64,000 nt of DNA from Haliea alexandrii (GCF_003719295.1 NZ_RFLW01000003.1:1-64000), one strand, 5' to 3'. Numbered from the stretch's first letter, positions 43,535 to 53,159 are shown. Program-made: numbers and translations. The notes: generated by a model from the letters alone, not told the origin.

Positions 43535-44272
43535 ATGACAACGGAATCGGAATACATATCGACGACGCTGATCGACAGCATACTGGTGCTCACACTCAAC
43601 AGGCCACAGAAGAAAAATGCTCTCACCCCGTGTATGTACTGGGCGCTTGTGCACGCCTTGAAGAGTGCACAAACCGACGACCACATCAATGTCGTAATGA
43701 TCACCAACAGCGGCGACTACTTCTGCGCCGGGAATGATGTCGGTGGCTTTGAAACCCTGGCTGACACTCCCTATCGGGAACGGCCAGGGTTCAATTTCAT
43801 GATGACGTTGGCCGAGTTCAGCAAGCCACTGGTGGCGGCAGTCAATGGCAGCGCCGTCGGCTTGGGCGTAACGTTGCTACTGCACTGCGATATAGTATGC
43901 GCGAGCACAACGACCCAGCTCAGCTTTCCGTTTGTGAGCATTGGACTGGTACCCGAGTTCGGCTCCACAGCCCTGCTACCACAGCGCCTTGGCTATCAGA
44001 AGGCGGCCGAGATTCTGATGCTGGGGAAAAAGCTAAAGGCCGCAGAGGCACTGGAGCTCGGCCTGCTCAACACCATCGTGGCCGGCGATACCCTCTACCA
44101 CCAGGCGCTGGAATACTGCAAAGCGTTCGCAAACCAACCCCGAGGTGCCGTACTGGCGACCAAGCAGTTGATGAAAGGCAACGAGGTGCAAGCGATTCAA
44201 CAGCGAATCGACGCTGAAACCCAGGCCATCAACCGCCTACTGCCAAATCTAAAGCTACCAGAGAAATCCTGA
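43535..44272 (+). CDS. Enoyl-CoA hydratase/isomerase family protein
   Basis: 245 residues from the ATG at 43535; the longer frame overlaps the SDR gene and is rejected. Crotonase-fold motifs are RPQKKNALTPCMYWAL, oxyanion-hole FCAGNDVGGFE near 66, and NGSAVGLGVTLLLHCDIV near 103. At the usual catalytic positions SIGLVPEFGSTALLPQRLG shows a glutamate/glycine pattern typical of isomerases of the Eci type rather than of classical hydratases. It may isomerise or hydrate a ring-derived acyl-CoA. Confidence 0.88.
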   Translation: MTTESEYISTTLIDSILVLTLNRPQKKNALTPCMYWALVHALKSAQTDDHINVVMITNSGDYFCAGNDVGGFETLADTPYRERPGFNFMMTLAEFSKPLVAAVNGSAVGLGVTLLLHCDIVCASTTTQLSFPFVSIGLVPEFGSTALLPQRLGYQKAAEILMLGKKLKAAEALELGLLNTIVAGDTLYHQALEYCKAFANQPRGAVLATKQLMKGNEVQAIQQRIDAETQAINRLLPNLKLPEKS

Positions 44273-44317
44273 ATTCCCATTCAGAGGATCGTGTTTGACA
44301 CGCGATGACGAGAGTCT

Positions 44318-45595
44318 ATGCCGAGTACTGTTGAAATAGATACCGTTCGTCAACTGATAAAACCGGGCTACCGCGTATTCGTGCAGGCTGGCATTGGTGA
44401 GCCGCGTGACCTGATTACCGCTCTGTCGGGAGGACCCGACCATCCGGGGCAAACCGACGATGCCGCCGTCGAGTACCTGACTGTATCTATTCCCGGTATT
44501 AACGCTGCACTGGCACCGCTCACAATGCACCGGGGCGCCCACCTGTGCTCAACATTCATGCACGCCGGCCTCGATGCCGGCGCTACACACCGGCCTATTC
44601 GCTTCCTGCCGCTGCACTACCGCGATACCAGTCGGTTTTTGGAAGCCGGCGAACGCTTTGATGTGGCGGTTATCCAAGTCGCCCCGCCCGATACAGAGGG
44701 CTTCTGCAGCCTCGGAATCTCAGTAGATTTTGTCCCCGCGATACTGGATAAGTGCGACTGTATCATTGCCGAAGTCAACTCGCAGATGCCGGCTCCCGTG
44801 TCGTCGCCAAGGATACCGCTGTCGGCAATTCACTATCGAGTGGACGTTGATCATCCGCTGCCCTGCAGCGAACCCGCTGTACCGGGCGCGACGGAACTGG
44901 CAATCGCACGAAATGTCGCTGACCTGATCGACGATGGAAGCTGCATACAGATCGGCATCGGCAAGCTGCCCGGATGCATCCTGAAACATCTGGCCGGCCA
45001 CCGGCGACTCGGTCTCCACAGCGGGCTACTTAGCGATGGGGTACGTGAGCTGATCGAAGCAGACGTTGTCACCGGGGAGTGCAAATCGGTCGACCGCGGC
45101 CGCCACGTCACTGGCATGGCCTGGGGAAGCTCTGCATTCTATGACTGGATACAGCGTCACCCGGATATCGTATTCCAGCCCGTCGACTACACCCACGACC
45201 TGCGAATCCTGGCCTCCATCGACCAATTCATCTCCATCAATTCTGTTCTGGAGGTCGACCTCTATGGGCAAGCCAATGCAGAGACCATCAACGGACGGCA
45301 AGTAAGTGCCAGCGGAGGCCTGGTGGACTTCGCACGCGGTGCACGCGCCTCGCGCGGCGGCAAATCAATTATCGCACTTCCGGCAACCGCTATGCGCGGC
45401 AGGAAATCGAGGATAGTTGCGGGATTATCCAGCCCTATCACCACACTGTGCCGCGCTGACGTCGACTACGTGGTCACGGAATACGGCCATGCCGCGCTAT
45501 TTGGTCAGTGCACCGAAGCGCGAGCGCAATTACTGGTAGACATAGCCGCGCCTGACTACCGGGATGAACTCTGGCATGCATGGGAGAACCGCTGA
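44318..45595 (+). CDS. Acetyl-CoA hydrolase/4-hydroxybutyrate CoA-transferase family protein
   Basis: 425 residues. Two Rossmann-like CoA-transferase halves are visible: VFVQAGIGEPRDLITAL and DVAVIQVAPPDTEGFCSLG in the first, IQIGIGKLPGCILKHLAG and the catalytic-glutamate region SINSVLEVDLYGQANAE in the second, ending ADVDYVVTEYGHAAL. It would activate a carboxylate by moving CoA from acetyl-CoA or another donor. It lies in the middle of the plus-strand operon, 46 bp after the hydratase gene. Confidence 0.88.
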   Translation: MPSTVEIDTVRQLIKPGYRVFVQAGIGEPRDLITALSGGPDHPGQTDDAAVEYLTVSIPGINAALAPLTMHRGAHLCSTFMHAGLDAGATHRPIRFLPLHYRDTSRFLEAGERFDVAVIQVAPPDTEGFCSLGISVDFVPAILDKCDCIIAEVNSQMPAPVSSPRIPLSAIHYRVDVDHPLPCSEPAVPGATELAIARNVADLIDDGSCIQIGIGKLPGCILKHLAGHRRLGLHSGLLSDGVRELIEADVVTGECKSVDRGRHVTGMAWGSSAFYDWIQRHPDIVFQPVDYTHDLRILASIDQFISINSVLEVDLYGQANAETINGRQVSASGGLVDFARGARASRGGKSIIALPATAMRGRKSRIVAGLSSPITTLCRADVDYVVTEYGHAALFGQCTEARAQLLVDIAAPDYRDELWHAWENR

Positions 45596-45665
45596 GCGAA
45601 GCGAGTACAAGCTGAGCGGATGCTCGTATTAATATTTACGCAAGCACCGCCAGCACCGTGATTCG

Positions 45666-46847
45666 GTGACAGTCACCCTGAGAAAAAGGCCGTTCCCATT
45701 GTCTCTATTCCATTTTGATCCAGTTGAACATGCAGCTGACTCCCAGTCATTGAGAGACACAGTGCGAGCACTGGTCGACGAAAAAATACGGCACATGCCC
45801 GCCGCACAACGCGCACAAAGCTGGACCGGGTTTGATGCCAACTTCAGTGAACACCTGGGTGCGGCCGGCTTTATCGGCATGCACTGGCCTGAGCACTACG
45901 GCGGTCGAAGCTGCCCTGCCATCGAGCGATATATCGTTATAGAGGAACTACTCGCCGCCGGCGCTCCGGTGGGCGCACACTGGATCGCAGACCGTCAGAG
46001 CGGCACCCACCTCATTAACTACGCCAATCCCAGCGCACGCAATGCGTGCCTACCGGGTATCGCCAGCGGCAAGCTGTTTTTCTGTATCGGTATGAGCGAA
46101 CCAAATTCCGGCTCAGACCTGGCCTCCATCTCAACGCGGGCCGTGCGCGTCGACGGTGGCTGGCGCATCCGGGGAGCCAAATTGTGGACTACACACGTCA
46201 CCAGAGCTCACATGATGATCGCGCTGGTTCGTACCAGCGATGCCGACCATGCACGCCATCAAGGACTGAGCCAGTTCCTGATCGACTTGTCGTTACCCGG
46301 GATCACCGTGAACGGAATCACCGACCAGACCGGCGAGAAGCATTTTGGTGAAGTGTTCCTCGATGATGTATTCGTCACTGATGACTGTCTAATCGGAACT
46401 GAGGGCGAGGGCTGGCAACAGGTGAATGATGAACTGTCGCTGGAACGCAGTGGCCCCGAACGCTATCTCAGCAGTTACCGACTGATCCCGGAGTTCCTGG
46501 ATACGCTTCAGGTGGACGCAGATGATATCGGCGCCTGTACGCTCGGTGAGATCGTTGCGGAGCTATGGACATTGCGGCAGATGTCGATGTCCGTCGCCGG
46601 GCAGATCTGCAATGGCGCTGACCCCTCACTAGAAGCGGCGATGGTGAAAGACCTTGGCGCTACATTTGAGCAGGAACTGCCGCACCGTATCCAAGCCTGC
46701 CTCGACGGCGGCGAAGACAATATCCGCTACGCACAGCTTCTACCGGTACTGGACTACCTGCTCAATGCCGCGCCTTCTTTCTCTCTGCGCGGCGGCACAC
46801 GGGAAATACTGCGCGGGATCATTGCACGAGGGCTGGGGCTGAGATGA
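45666..46847 (+). CDS. Acyl-CoA dehydrogenase, first member of an overlapping pair
   Basis: 393 residues from a GTG; a TTG at 45699 with AAAAGG upstream is an alternative start. N-terminal helices and the FAD/substrate motif GMSEPNSGSDLASIST near 140 are present, as is WRIRGAKLWTTHVTRAHMM. The C-terminus (SLRGGTREILRGIIARGL) has glycine at the classical catalytic Glu position. Its stop overlaps the start of the next dehydrogenase (ATGA). Such fused-operon pairs form alpha2-beta2 heterotetramers in steroid side-chain degradation (FadE26/27, FadE28/29 type). The role here is inferred from that arrangement. Confidence 0.87.
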   Translation: MTVTLRKRPFPLSLFHFDPVEHAADSQSLRDTVRALVDEKIRHMPAAQRAQSWTGFDANFSEHLGAAGFIGMHWPEHYGGRSCPAIERYIVIEELLAAGAPVGAHWIADRQSGTHLINYANPSARNACLPGIASGKLFFCIGMSEPNSGSDLASISTRAVRVDGGWRIRGAKLWTTHVTRAHMMIALVRTSDADHARHQGLSQFLIDLSLPGITVNGITDQTGEKHFGEVFLDDVFVTDDCLIGTEGEGWQQVNDELSLERSGPERYLSSYRLIPEFLDTLQVDADDIGACTLGEIVAELWTLRQMSMSVAGQICNGADPSLEAAMVKDLGATFEQELPHRIQACLDGGEDNIRYAQLLPVLDYLLNAAPSFSLRGGTREILRGIIARGLGLR

Positions 46848-48037
46848 ATTCCGATAACGCACTGCTGATCGACATGGTCCGTAAGCTCTGCAAGGAGCTG
46901 AGCCAGACGCAAATGGACGCGACAGACGGCGGCAGCATGTCACGGGAACATCTGTGGCAGAAAGTCGAGGATTTCGGCCTGCCGTACTTCATGCTGCCGG
47001 CGGATGCAGGAGGCTTCGACGGTGGTTGGGCAACGGCTGCAAAGCTGTTCCAGCTGTTCGGCGAGTATGCACTGCCACTCCCCGTTGGCGAGACCATGAT
47101 AGCCCGCCATTATATGCACCGTGCACAGTCACTTTCACCGCAGGAGCTGCCAAAGCTGGAGGAGGTCCCGATCTCCCTCGCACACTGCAGTGATGCGATC
47201 ATCACCCTGAACGGGGACGTGCCGCTATTATCAGGCGCCTTGCGTAATGCGGCCTGGACACCGCAGTCGAACCTTCTTGTCAGTGCCACGATAGGGGATC
47301 GATCCGTACTGGCGCTTCTGGCACGCGACCAGCTGGTGACCCGCAGTGTCTGTGAGGTTGACACTTTCAGGAATACCGCCGCAGAGCCGCGCGCCCACCT
47401 GCGCTGGCGTCGCCTGCCGCTAACGGCACTATGGCATATGCCCACCTTCACTAACCTGATGACGGCGGGGGCACTGCTGCGCAGCGCCCAGATGTCCGGC
47501 GCAATGCAATCGATACTCAGCCGCTCCATCAACTATGCGCTGGAGCGGAAGCAGTTCGGGCGCGCCATCGGGAAGTTTCAGGTGATACAGCACGACCTTG
47601 CCAGGTTGGCGGAACAGGTAGCTGCAGCGCAATGTGCTGCACTGAGCGCCGCGCGCGCGGCGGATACGGAGGGCGGAACTGAAGCTGCTGAGTTTGAAAT
47701 CGCCGCGGCGAAGTTGCGAACCAATATAGCGGTAGCACCAGCGACGACCATCGCACACCAGGTGCACGGTGCCATCGGCTTCACCCTCGAGCACCCACTG
47801 CACCAGTTCACCCAGCGACTCTTTGCGTGGCGCTCGGATTTCGGCAATGACCGCTACTGGGCGCTAACACTAGGCAACAGCCTGCGGCAGCTGAGCGGTG
47901 TAGACCTCTGGCCATTCCTGACCGCCCGCAGCGACCGGCAGGTGGTGGCACGCCAGGCTGGGGATGGGGATGAAGACGGCACGGCCGGAAATTCGGTGAA
48001 CGGCTCCGAATCACGGGCACACCCAAGCGTTGGATAG
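46844..48037 (+). CDS. Acyl-CoA dehydrogenase, second member of an overlapping pair
   Basis: 397 residues. The fold is acyl-CoA dehydrogenase, but the FAD-binding middle strand region is divergent: the usual T-E-P-x-x-G-S-D motif is missing. The C-terminal half keeps SINYALERKQFGRAIGKFQVIQHDLA and HQVHGAIGFTLEHPLHQFTQRLFAW, the FAD/helix region. This asymmetry is seen in heteromeric dehydrogenases where each subunit gives half of a shared FAD site. A low-complexity C-terminal tail of about 30 residues follows. Confidence 0.87.
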   Translation: MNSDNALLIDMVRKLCKELSQTQMDATDGGSMSREHLWQKVEDFGLPYFMLPADAGGFDGGWATAAKLFQLFGEYALPLPVGETMIARHYMHRAQSLSPQELPKLEEVPISLAHCSDAIITLNGDVPLLSGALRNAAWTPQSNLLVSATIGDRSVLALLARDQLVTRSVCEVDTFRNTAAEPRAHLRWRRLPLTALWHMPTFTNLMTAGALLRSAQMSGAMQSILSRSINYALERKQFGRAIGKFQVIQHDLARLAEQVAAAQCAALSAARAADTEGGTEAAEFEIAAAKLRTNIAVAPATTIAHQVHGAIGFTLEHPLHQFTQRLFAWRSDFGNDRYWALTLGNSLRQLSGVDLWPFLTARSDRQVVARQAGDGDEDGTAGNSVNGSESRAHPSVG

Positions 48038-48047
48038 CGAGCATATT

Positions 48048-48854
48048 ATGGAATCTTCCCCGGATCGATTACCTCTCACCCGAGATGCGAGACTGTCACT
48101 TGAGAACGGTGTCGCGGTACTCCTGCTGGATCGCGATGACGTGCGCAATGCCCTTACGGGCACTCACTTGCTGGATGACATCGTTGCCGTCTGCGACTGG
48201 ATCAACCGCACCGCCAAAGTCGGCGCACTAGTGATTTCAGGGAGGGGAAAAGCCTTTTCGGCGGGCGGAAACATCAAGGATATGCACCAGAAGAAGGGCA
48301 TGTTCGCCGGCGATGGCCTGCAGATACAGGACAACTATCGCCGTGGCATACAGACCATGACGACCCGAATTTATCAACTGGAAGTCCCTGTCATTGCCGC
48401 CGTGAACGGTGCCGCTATCGGTGCCGGCATGGACTTAAGCTGCATGTGCGACATCCGCATCGGGTCACAGCATGCGCGCTTCGGCGAGACATTTGTCAAC
48501 CTCGGCATCATACCGGGTGACGGCGGCGCCTGGTTCCTGCCAAAACTGGTAGGCCCGCAACGCGCTGCAGAACTAACGTTCTCCGGACGGCTAATTGATG
48601 CCGAGCAAGCACTGGACTATGGCCTGATACTGCAGATATCTCCAAGTGAGGAATTACTCGATTCGGCAGTCGCGCTGGCACACACATTCGCGAGCAAACC
48701 CAGGCATGCGTTGCGGATCAGCAAGCGCTTGCTGCAAGCAGGTCAGAGACTACCACTACAGGATTTTCTCGACTACTGCGCCAGCCAGCAGAGCCTGTGC
48801 CATGCCAGCGACCAGCACCTCGAAGCACTTGCCAGCGTGCTCAACGCACAATGA
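48048..48854 (+). CDS. Enoyl-CoA hydratase family protein
   Basis: 268 residues from the ATG at 48048; a TTG at 48030 is an alternative start. Crotonase motifs: DVRNALTGTHLLDDI, the oxyanion loop KAFSAGGNIKDMHQK near 78, and VNGAAIGAGMDLSCMCDIRI near 125. FVNLGIIPGDGGAWFLPKLVG shows aspartate-glycine-glycine in place of the second catalytic glutamate, so hydratase activity is uncertain and isomerase, hydrolase or lyase chemistry is possible. It follows the dehydrogenase pair by 10 bp and precedes the P450. Confidence 0.87.
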   Translation: MESSPDRLPLTRDARLSLENGVAVLLLDRDDVRNALTGTHLLDDIVAVCDWINRTAKVGALVISGRGKAFSAGGNIKDMHQKKGMFAGDGLQIQDNYRRGIQTMTTRIYQLEVPVIAAVNGAAIGAGMDLSCMCDIRIGSQHARFGETFVNLGIIPGDGGAWFLPKLVGPQRAAELTFSGRLIDAEQALDYGLILQISPSEELLDSAVALAHTFASKPRHALRISKRLLQAGQRLPLQDFLDYCASQQSLCHASDQHLEALASVLNAQ

Positions 48855-48885
48855 ATCAATCACGCGTTCACAACAAGGTGATCAC

Positions 48886-50073
48886 ATGTCAATAGCTTAC
48901 AGTCCTTTCAATGAATCACTGTGGAAAGATCCATGGCCCACCTACAAGCAAATGCGGGCGTCTGACCCTGTCTACTATATCGAGGAGTTTGACGCCTGGG
49001 CATTGTCCCGGTTCGAGGACATCTGGCAGGTAAGTATGGAGAAGACGCGATTCACCGCAACGCAGGGGACATCGCCCGAAGCACTCCTGCTGGATCCCAC
49101 CACGCCACCGAAGACGTTTTTGTTCATGGATCCGCCACAGCACCGCAAGCATCGCAACCTAATCGGCGATCGCTACACGCCCGCGGCAGTGGCCACACTG
49201 GAGGATGAGATCAGAGAAACCACCCGCCAGGCGTTGCAACCCCACCTGAGGCAGGGCTCACTGAATGTCAATGCACTGGTGAGCAGCGTAGCACTGCAGA
49301 CCATTGCCAACTACATCGGTCTGGAATTCGATGAGATCACCTACATACGGCAAATGATCGATGAGTATTACACCCGCGAACCGGGCCACAAAGGCACTAC
49401 AGACAGTGGTGTACGCGCCTTCGAGCATGCCTCGGCATTCATCCACCAGATTATCGCGAAATACCGCGCCCGCCCCGCAGCACAAGGCAGCCATATACAC
49501 GCCTGGATGCAAAGCGCAATCGACGATGCGCAGATGACAGACGATGAAATATTCTTCAGCATCTTTGCACTGGTCATAACTGGCTCAGACACGCTGCCAC
49601 TGACCGTGGCAGCCACTTTGTATTACCTGTCACTTGAAGATTCAAATATGCGTGCCGTGCGCGCGGATAACACACTGATTCCAAATGCCTTCGCGGAGGC
49701 CGCCAGGATAGATCAGCCCACCAATATCCTGGGGCGTGTACTCAGTGAAGATGTTGAGATGCACGGCAAGAAAATGAAGCAAGGGCAGCCGGTGCTGTTT
49801 CTGTACGCATCCGCAAACCGGGATGAGCGGGAATTTGAAGATCCGGAGCAGTTCCAATTGTACCGCAAGTCCCGTCGCAGCCTTTCGTTTGGAGCCGGGC
49901 AGCACTTCTGCCTGGGGCAGCACCTGGCGAGACTGGAGGGCCGCGTTATTCTCGAGGAGTTGTTTACGCAGCTCGGCGACTTTGAAGTACAGCGAGACCA
50001 GAGCGAACGCATTTTTGGTGAGTTTTTGCAGGGATTCTGCTATCTCCCTGTCACGTTCAATCCGCTCCCCTAG
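48886..50073 (+). CDS. Cytochrome P450
   Basis: 395 residues from the ATG at 48886 (AAGGTG site). P450 landmarks: FMDPPQHRKHRNLIGDRYTP (C helix), ITGSDTLPLTVA as the I-helix oxygen-binding region, the ExxR motif Glu271-Arg274 in AFAEAARID, and the heme loop FGAGQHFCLGQHLAR with thiolate Cys342. No membrane anchor, so a soluble class I enzyme needing a ferredoxin and reductase; none is encoded in this window. Last gene of the plus-strand operon. A substrate-activating hydroxylation, as CYP125 does in cholesterol side-chain attack, is plausible but unproven. Confidence 0.92.
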   Translation: MSIAYSPFNESLWKDPWPTYKQMRASDPVYYIEEFDAWALSRFEDIWQVSMEKTRFTATQGTSPEALLLDPTTPPKTFLFMDPPQHRKHRNLIGDRYTPAAVATLEDEIRETTRQALQPHLRQGSLNVNALVSSVALQTIANYIGLEFDEITYIRQMIDEYYTREPGHKGTTDSGVRAFEHASAFIHQIIAKYRARPAAQGSHIHAWMQSAIDDAQMTDDEIFFSIFALVITGSDTLPLTVAATLYYLSLEDSNMRAVRADNTLIPNAFAEAARIDQPTNILGRVLSEDVEMHGKKMKQGQPVLFLYASANRDEREFEDPEQFQLYRKSRRSLSFGAGQHFCLGQHLARLEGRVILEELFTQLGDFEVQRDQSERIFGEFLQGFCYLPVTFNPLP

Positions 50074-50281
50074 CAGCGACTCAGAACGGGGGACCCTGCT
50101 CTTCGCTGAAGTGCAGGCACAGCTCTAAAACGGGATCAGCGTTGACCAAAGCTGACGGTGAGCCACCCTCCCGGACAAACGGCAGGGAGTTATGTGCTGC
50201 GTCACCAAAATGGCCTGCCACCGACTGGCCCGCAGGACACCAATAGCTATTAGGGCTTTGATTAAAACGCCGCTGGAGTAC

Positions 50282-51472
50282 TCAGTATTCCAGCGGAAGT
50301 TCCAGCCTCTTTCTGGCGATGATGTTTTTCTGTATCTCCGAAGTACCAGCACCGATGGTGTCCAGCGCGGTGGCACGATACGACCACTCCCACTTCCCGC
50401 CGGCAGGCGCATCATCACAGGACTTGTGCAGCAAGCCCTCCTCTCCCAGAAAATCCAACGCTGCACGCGACAAACGCTGGTGCAACTCAGTACTGAACAG
50501 CTTGCACATGGCTGCCTCAATCGAGGGCACGTCGCCCTGAGAGGCCGCGTAGATAACCCGACGCTGCAGCATCTTCGCCGTCTCCACATCGGTCGCCAAT
50601 CGTGCCATGCGACTCTGCACCGTAGCCTCCTCTGAAATCATTTTTCCGTTGCGACGGATGGACTTGACCAGCGACAACAGTGCGTTGAACTTCTCCTCCA
50701 AAGGACTGAATGTGTAGAACGTAAAGCGCTCGTAATCGAGCGCCTCGCAGATATAGGTCCAACCCTTGTTGACCTCGCCCACCAGGTAGTCTTCGTGCAC
50801 CCATACATTGTCGATGAAGACCTGGTTGGTGACGTGTTCGCCGAGCGTCTCGATCGGATGGATGGTGATTCCGGGATCGTCCATCGGCACCAGGAACAAG
50901 CTGATCCCCTTATGCTTTTTCGCGCTCGGGTCTGTGCGCGCAGCCAGCCAGTACCAGTCCGCAAAGTGGGCCGATGTGGTGAACATCTTCTGTCCGTTCA
51001 GCAGCCAGCCTTCACCCTGCCGTTCGGCTTTCAGTTTCAGCGATGCAAGATCGGAGCCGGCGCCGGGTTCGGTATAGCCCAGTGCGAACTCCACTTCGGC
51101 ACGCAGTATCTTTGGCAGGAATTCTGCCTTGAGTTTGTCAGAGCCGTGCCGGATCAACGTCTGGCCGACGCAACCCACCCCCTTTCCGATCAGTGGCGCA
51201 CCCACGCGTGAAAGTTCCTCATTCAACAGGTACTCGTAAATACCGGGCCGCGCCTGACCACCGTACTCCTTCGGCCAGGACATGCCGATATAACCGCGCT
51301 CAGCCATTTTCCGGTTGAAGCGCTTCCTGGCCGGGGTGTCCGACAGAATGGAATCGGACTCCCGATTCGGGTTCATTACATCAGCAGCATCATCGGATTC
51401 AGCCTCGCCCTCAATAAACTGCCGCACTTCCGCCACAAACGCCTGCTCTGCAGCAGAAAAATCAAAGTTCAT
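50282..51472 (-). CDS. Acyl-CoA dehydrogenase
   Basis: 396 residues from the ATG at 51472 (GAGGTG site). Motifs: MSWPKEYGGQARPGIYEYLL, LGYTEPGAGSDLASLKL near 130 and ATALDTIGAGTSEIQKNI at the C-terminus with alanine at the classical Glu position. The N-terminus has a roughly 25-residue acidic insert (GEAESDDAADVMNPNRESD) seen in FadE-like enzymes of steroid and aromatic catabolic clusters. It follows the TetR regulator gene by 114 bp on the same strand. It converges with the P450 gene across 208 bp in which I see no feature. Confidence 0.88.
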   Translation of the reverse strand: MNFDFSAAEQAFVAEVRQFIEGEAESDDAADVMNPNRESDSILSDTPARKRFNRKMAERGYIGMSWPKEYGGQARPGIYEYLLNEELSRVGAPLIGKGVGCVGQTLIRHGSDKLKAEFLPKILRAEVEFALGYTEPGAGSDLASLKLKAERQGEGWLLNGQKMFTTSAHFADWYWLAARTDPSAKKHKGISLFLVPMDDPGITIHPIETLGEHVTNQVFIDNVWVHEDYLVGEVNKGWTYICEALDYERFTFYTFSPLEEKFNALLSLVKSIRRNGKMISEEATVQSRMARLATDVETAKMLQRRVIYAASQGDVPSIEAAMCKLFSTELHQRLSRAALDFLGEEGLLHKSCDDAPAGGKWEWSYRATALDTIGAGTSEIQKNIIARKRLELPLEY

Positions 51473-51586
51473 CGTCAGTTCACCTCTAGGTCCCGCAGGG
51501 AAAATCATGGTTAATGAGCTGGCGCAACCAGGGCTTTTCAGCATCGGCGCGCCAGGCAGTTGAGGCTTCTATGAAGGTCCCCGGCG

Positions 51587-52207
51587 TCAGGAACTTAGGT
51601 AACTCAGCACTGCCAGTGACAGATGCTCCACCAGAGTCTCTTCATCAATTTTGGGCGACTCATTGTCGAGATAGGCGTCAATACAGCCGATCACCATGTG
51701 TTCGGTAACAAAGATCGCTGTTTCCAGATCATCAAGGCGAATGCTGTCCCGATGCTGCATGTAGTAGGAATGAATAGTAGTGTGCAGATATTTTTCAGTG
51801 GTCAATTGTCGCGACACTGAGCGGAAGCCCGGCATTTCACGCGGCAGACGCAAGAATACGAACGCGTTTTCGCGACGCGTTTCCAGCAACACACGAACCA
51901 GTCGCGGTGTACTCTCCTCCAATGGCAGCCCCATGCAGGCGAGAAGTTCCTCGCGGATGGTTTCAGCGGCGGCGACCACTGTCTTCTCGACGAGGGAAGC
52001 CACAATGGCTTCCTTGCTCGGAAAATACTGGTAGAGCGATCCGATGCTCACCCCCGCAACGTCCGAAATATAATTCGTCGAGGCGCGTTCATAGCCCTCG
52101 TCGGTCAGGATCTTCTGGGTCGCCTGGATGATGCTGTCCACCGTGTGCATCGCACGTCCCTGTTTGGGCGTTTTACGGGGTTCAATCTGCTGTTCTACCG
52201 CTCTCAT
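51587..52207 (-). CDS. TetR family transcriptional regulator
   Basis: 206 residues from the ATG at 52207 (GAGGTG site). The N-terminal helix-turn-helix is TVDSIIQATQKILTDEGYERAS, then YISDVAGVSIGSLYQYFPSKEAIVA, a standard TetR DNA-binding domain. The C-terminal ligand domain is of the AcrR/FadR-like alpha-helical type. A copy of the AATGTGA-N8-TCACATT palindrome lies in its promoter region at 52381, and two more copies lie at the divergent promoter around 39.8 kb, so it probably controls the catabolic operons and itself. The effector would be an acyl-CoA intermediate, by analogy. Confidence 0.88.
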   Translation of the reverse strand: MRAVEQQIEPRKTPKQGRAMHTVDSIIQATQKILTDEGYERASTNYISDVAGVSIGSLYQYFPSKEAIVASLVEKTVVAAAETIREELLACMGLPLEESTPRLVRVLLETRRENAFVFLRLPREMPGFRSVSRQLTTEKYLHTTIHSYYMQHRDSIRLDDLETAIFVTEHMVIGCIDAYLDNESPKIDEETLVEHLSLAVLSYLSS

Positions 52208-52380
52208 AGGATTCACCTCAGGTTATCGGAGAGACCGTGGTGATATACTCTCCCGCCTTTTTTAAAACCTGCAGAGGCATGATCGCGAGCATTGCCAAAC
52301 AGGTCATTCTTATATGTAAGGTGTTGTAATATATATATTTATTTCGACACAGTACGGCTCTTATCGCCGCAACTGTATTA

Positions 52381-52402
52381 AATGTGATAGAAAGCTCACA
52401 TG
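52381..52402. promoter_or_regulatory. Operator-like palindrome, copy 3, upstream of the TetR gene
   Basis: AATGTGA-N8-TCACATG, 22 bp, six of seven arm positions paired. It is 174 bp upstream of the TetR start codon and between it and the preceding SDR gene. An AT-rich promoter-like stretch (near 52330, TATATATATTTATTT) lies between it and the gene. Confidence 0.55.
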
Positions 52403-52442
52403 CTACTCGCATTTTACCACCCCCGCACACGCACGTTGCTGC

Positions 52443-53159
52443 CTAGCCCTCAACGAAGCCCAGATCGGCTTTTACCAGAGAACCGTTCACCACCGGGTTC
52501 TCCGCACAGAACTGAATACTTGCCGCCACTTCCTGCGGCTGTAGAAGGCGTGCCTGCGTCGAGCGGCTGGCGAGGTGTTCCAGTGCGTCGCCGCCAAAGC
52601 CCCGCAACATTTCCGTGTCCGTGAAACCGGGGCAAACACAGGCCGTATGGATATTCTTGCCGGCGAGGTCCTGGCAGGTGCTGCGCATCAGGCCCAGTAC
52701 AGCATGCTTGCTGGCCACGTATGCCGCTATGCCGGAGGTGGCTTTGAAGCTCATGGTTGAGCCGACATAGATAATCGCGGAGCCGCGGCCCATGCGCTGC
52801 AGTAGCAAACGGTTCAGCACTGTGGGTGCAACCACGTTCAGCTCCATCACCTGACGTAACACTTCCGGCTCCACGTCCTGCACAGCACCGGACGGTTGCA
52901 GCGCGGCATTGTGAACAACAACCAGCGTCTGCGCGCCCTCTACCGCAGCCAACAGGTCCACCGCTATAGCGTCCTGCCAGCCGGGGGCGCAGAGGTCCGC
53001 AGTCAATTGCACCATGCCGTCCACCGCCGCCGGCGTGCGGGAAATATTGACCACTTTGTAGTCCGCATCAAGAAATCGCCTTGCCGTAGCAAGGCCTATG
53101 CCTCGACTGGCTCCGGTAATCACCAGGCAGCGCAAGTGTACATCGTCGTTAATGGTCAT
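52443..53159 (-). CDS. Short-chain dehydrogenase/reductase
   Basis: 238 residues with GAGGTAGGG before the ATG. Motifs: VITGASRGIGLATARRF, VVHNAALQPSG in place of NNAG, the serine region IIYVGSTMSF and YVASKHAVLGL. The end of strand 2 (VVNISRTPAAV) lacks an acidic residue and carries Arg, so NADP(H) preference is likely. It follows the glyoxalase-like gene by 58 bp and is the last gene of the long minus-strand operon. Confidence 0.87.
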   Translation of the reverse strand: MTINDDVHLRCLVITGASRGIGLATARRFLDADYKVVNISRTPAAVDGMVQLTADLCAPGWQDAIAVDLLAAVEGAQTLVVVHNAALQPSGAVQDVEPEVLRQVMELNVVAPTVLNRLLLQRMGRGSAIIYVGSTMSFKATSGIAAYVASKHAVLGLMRSTCQDLAGKNIHTACVCPGFTDTEMLRGFGGDALEHLASRSTQARLLQPQEVAASIQFCAENPVVNGSLVKADLGFVEG

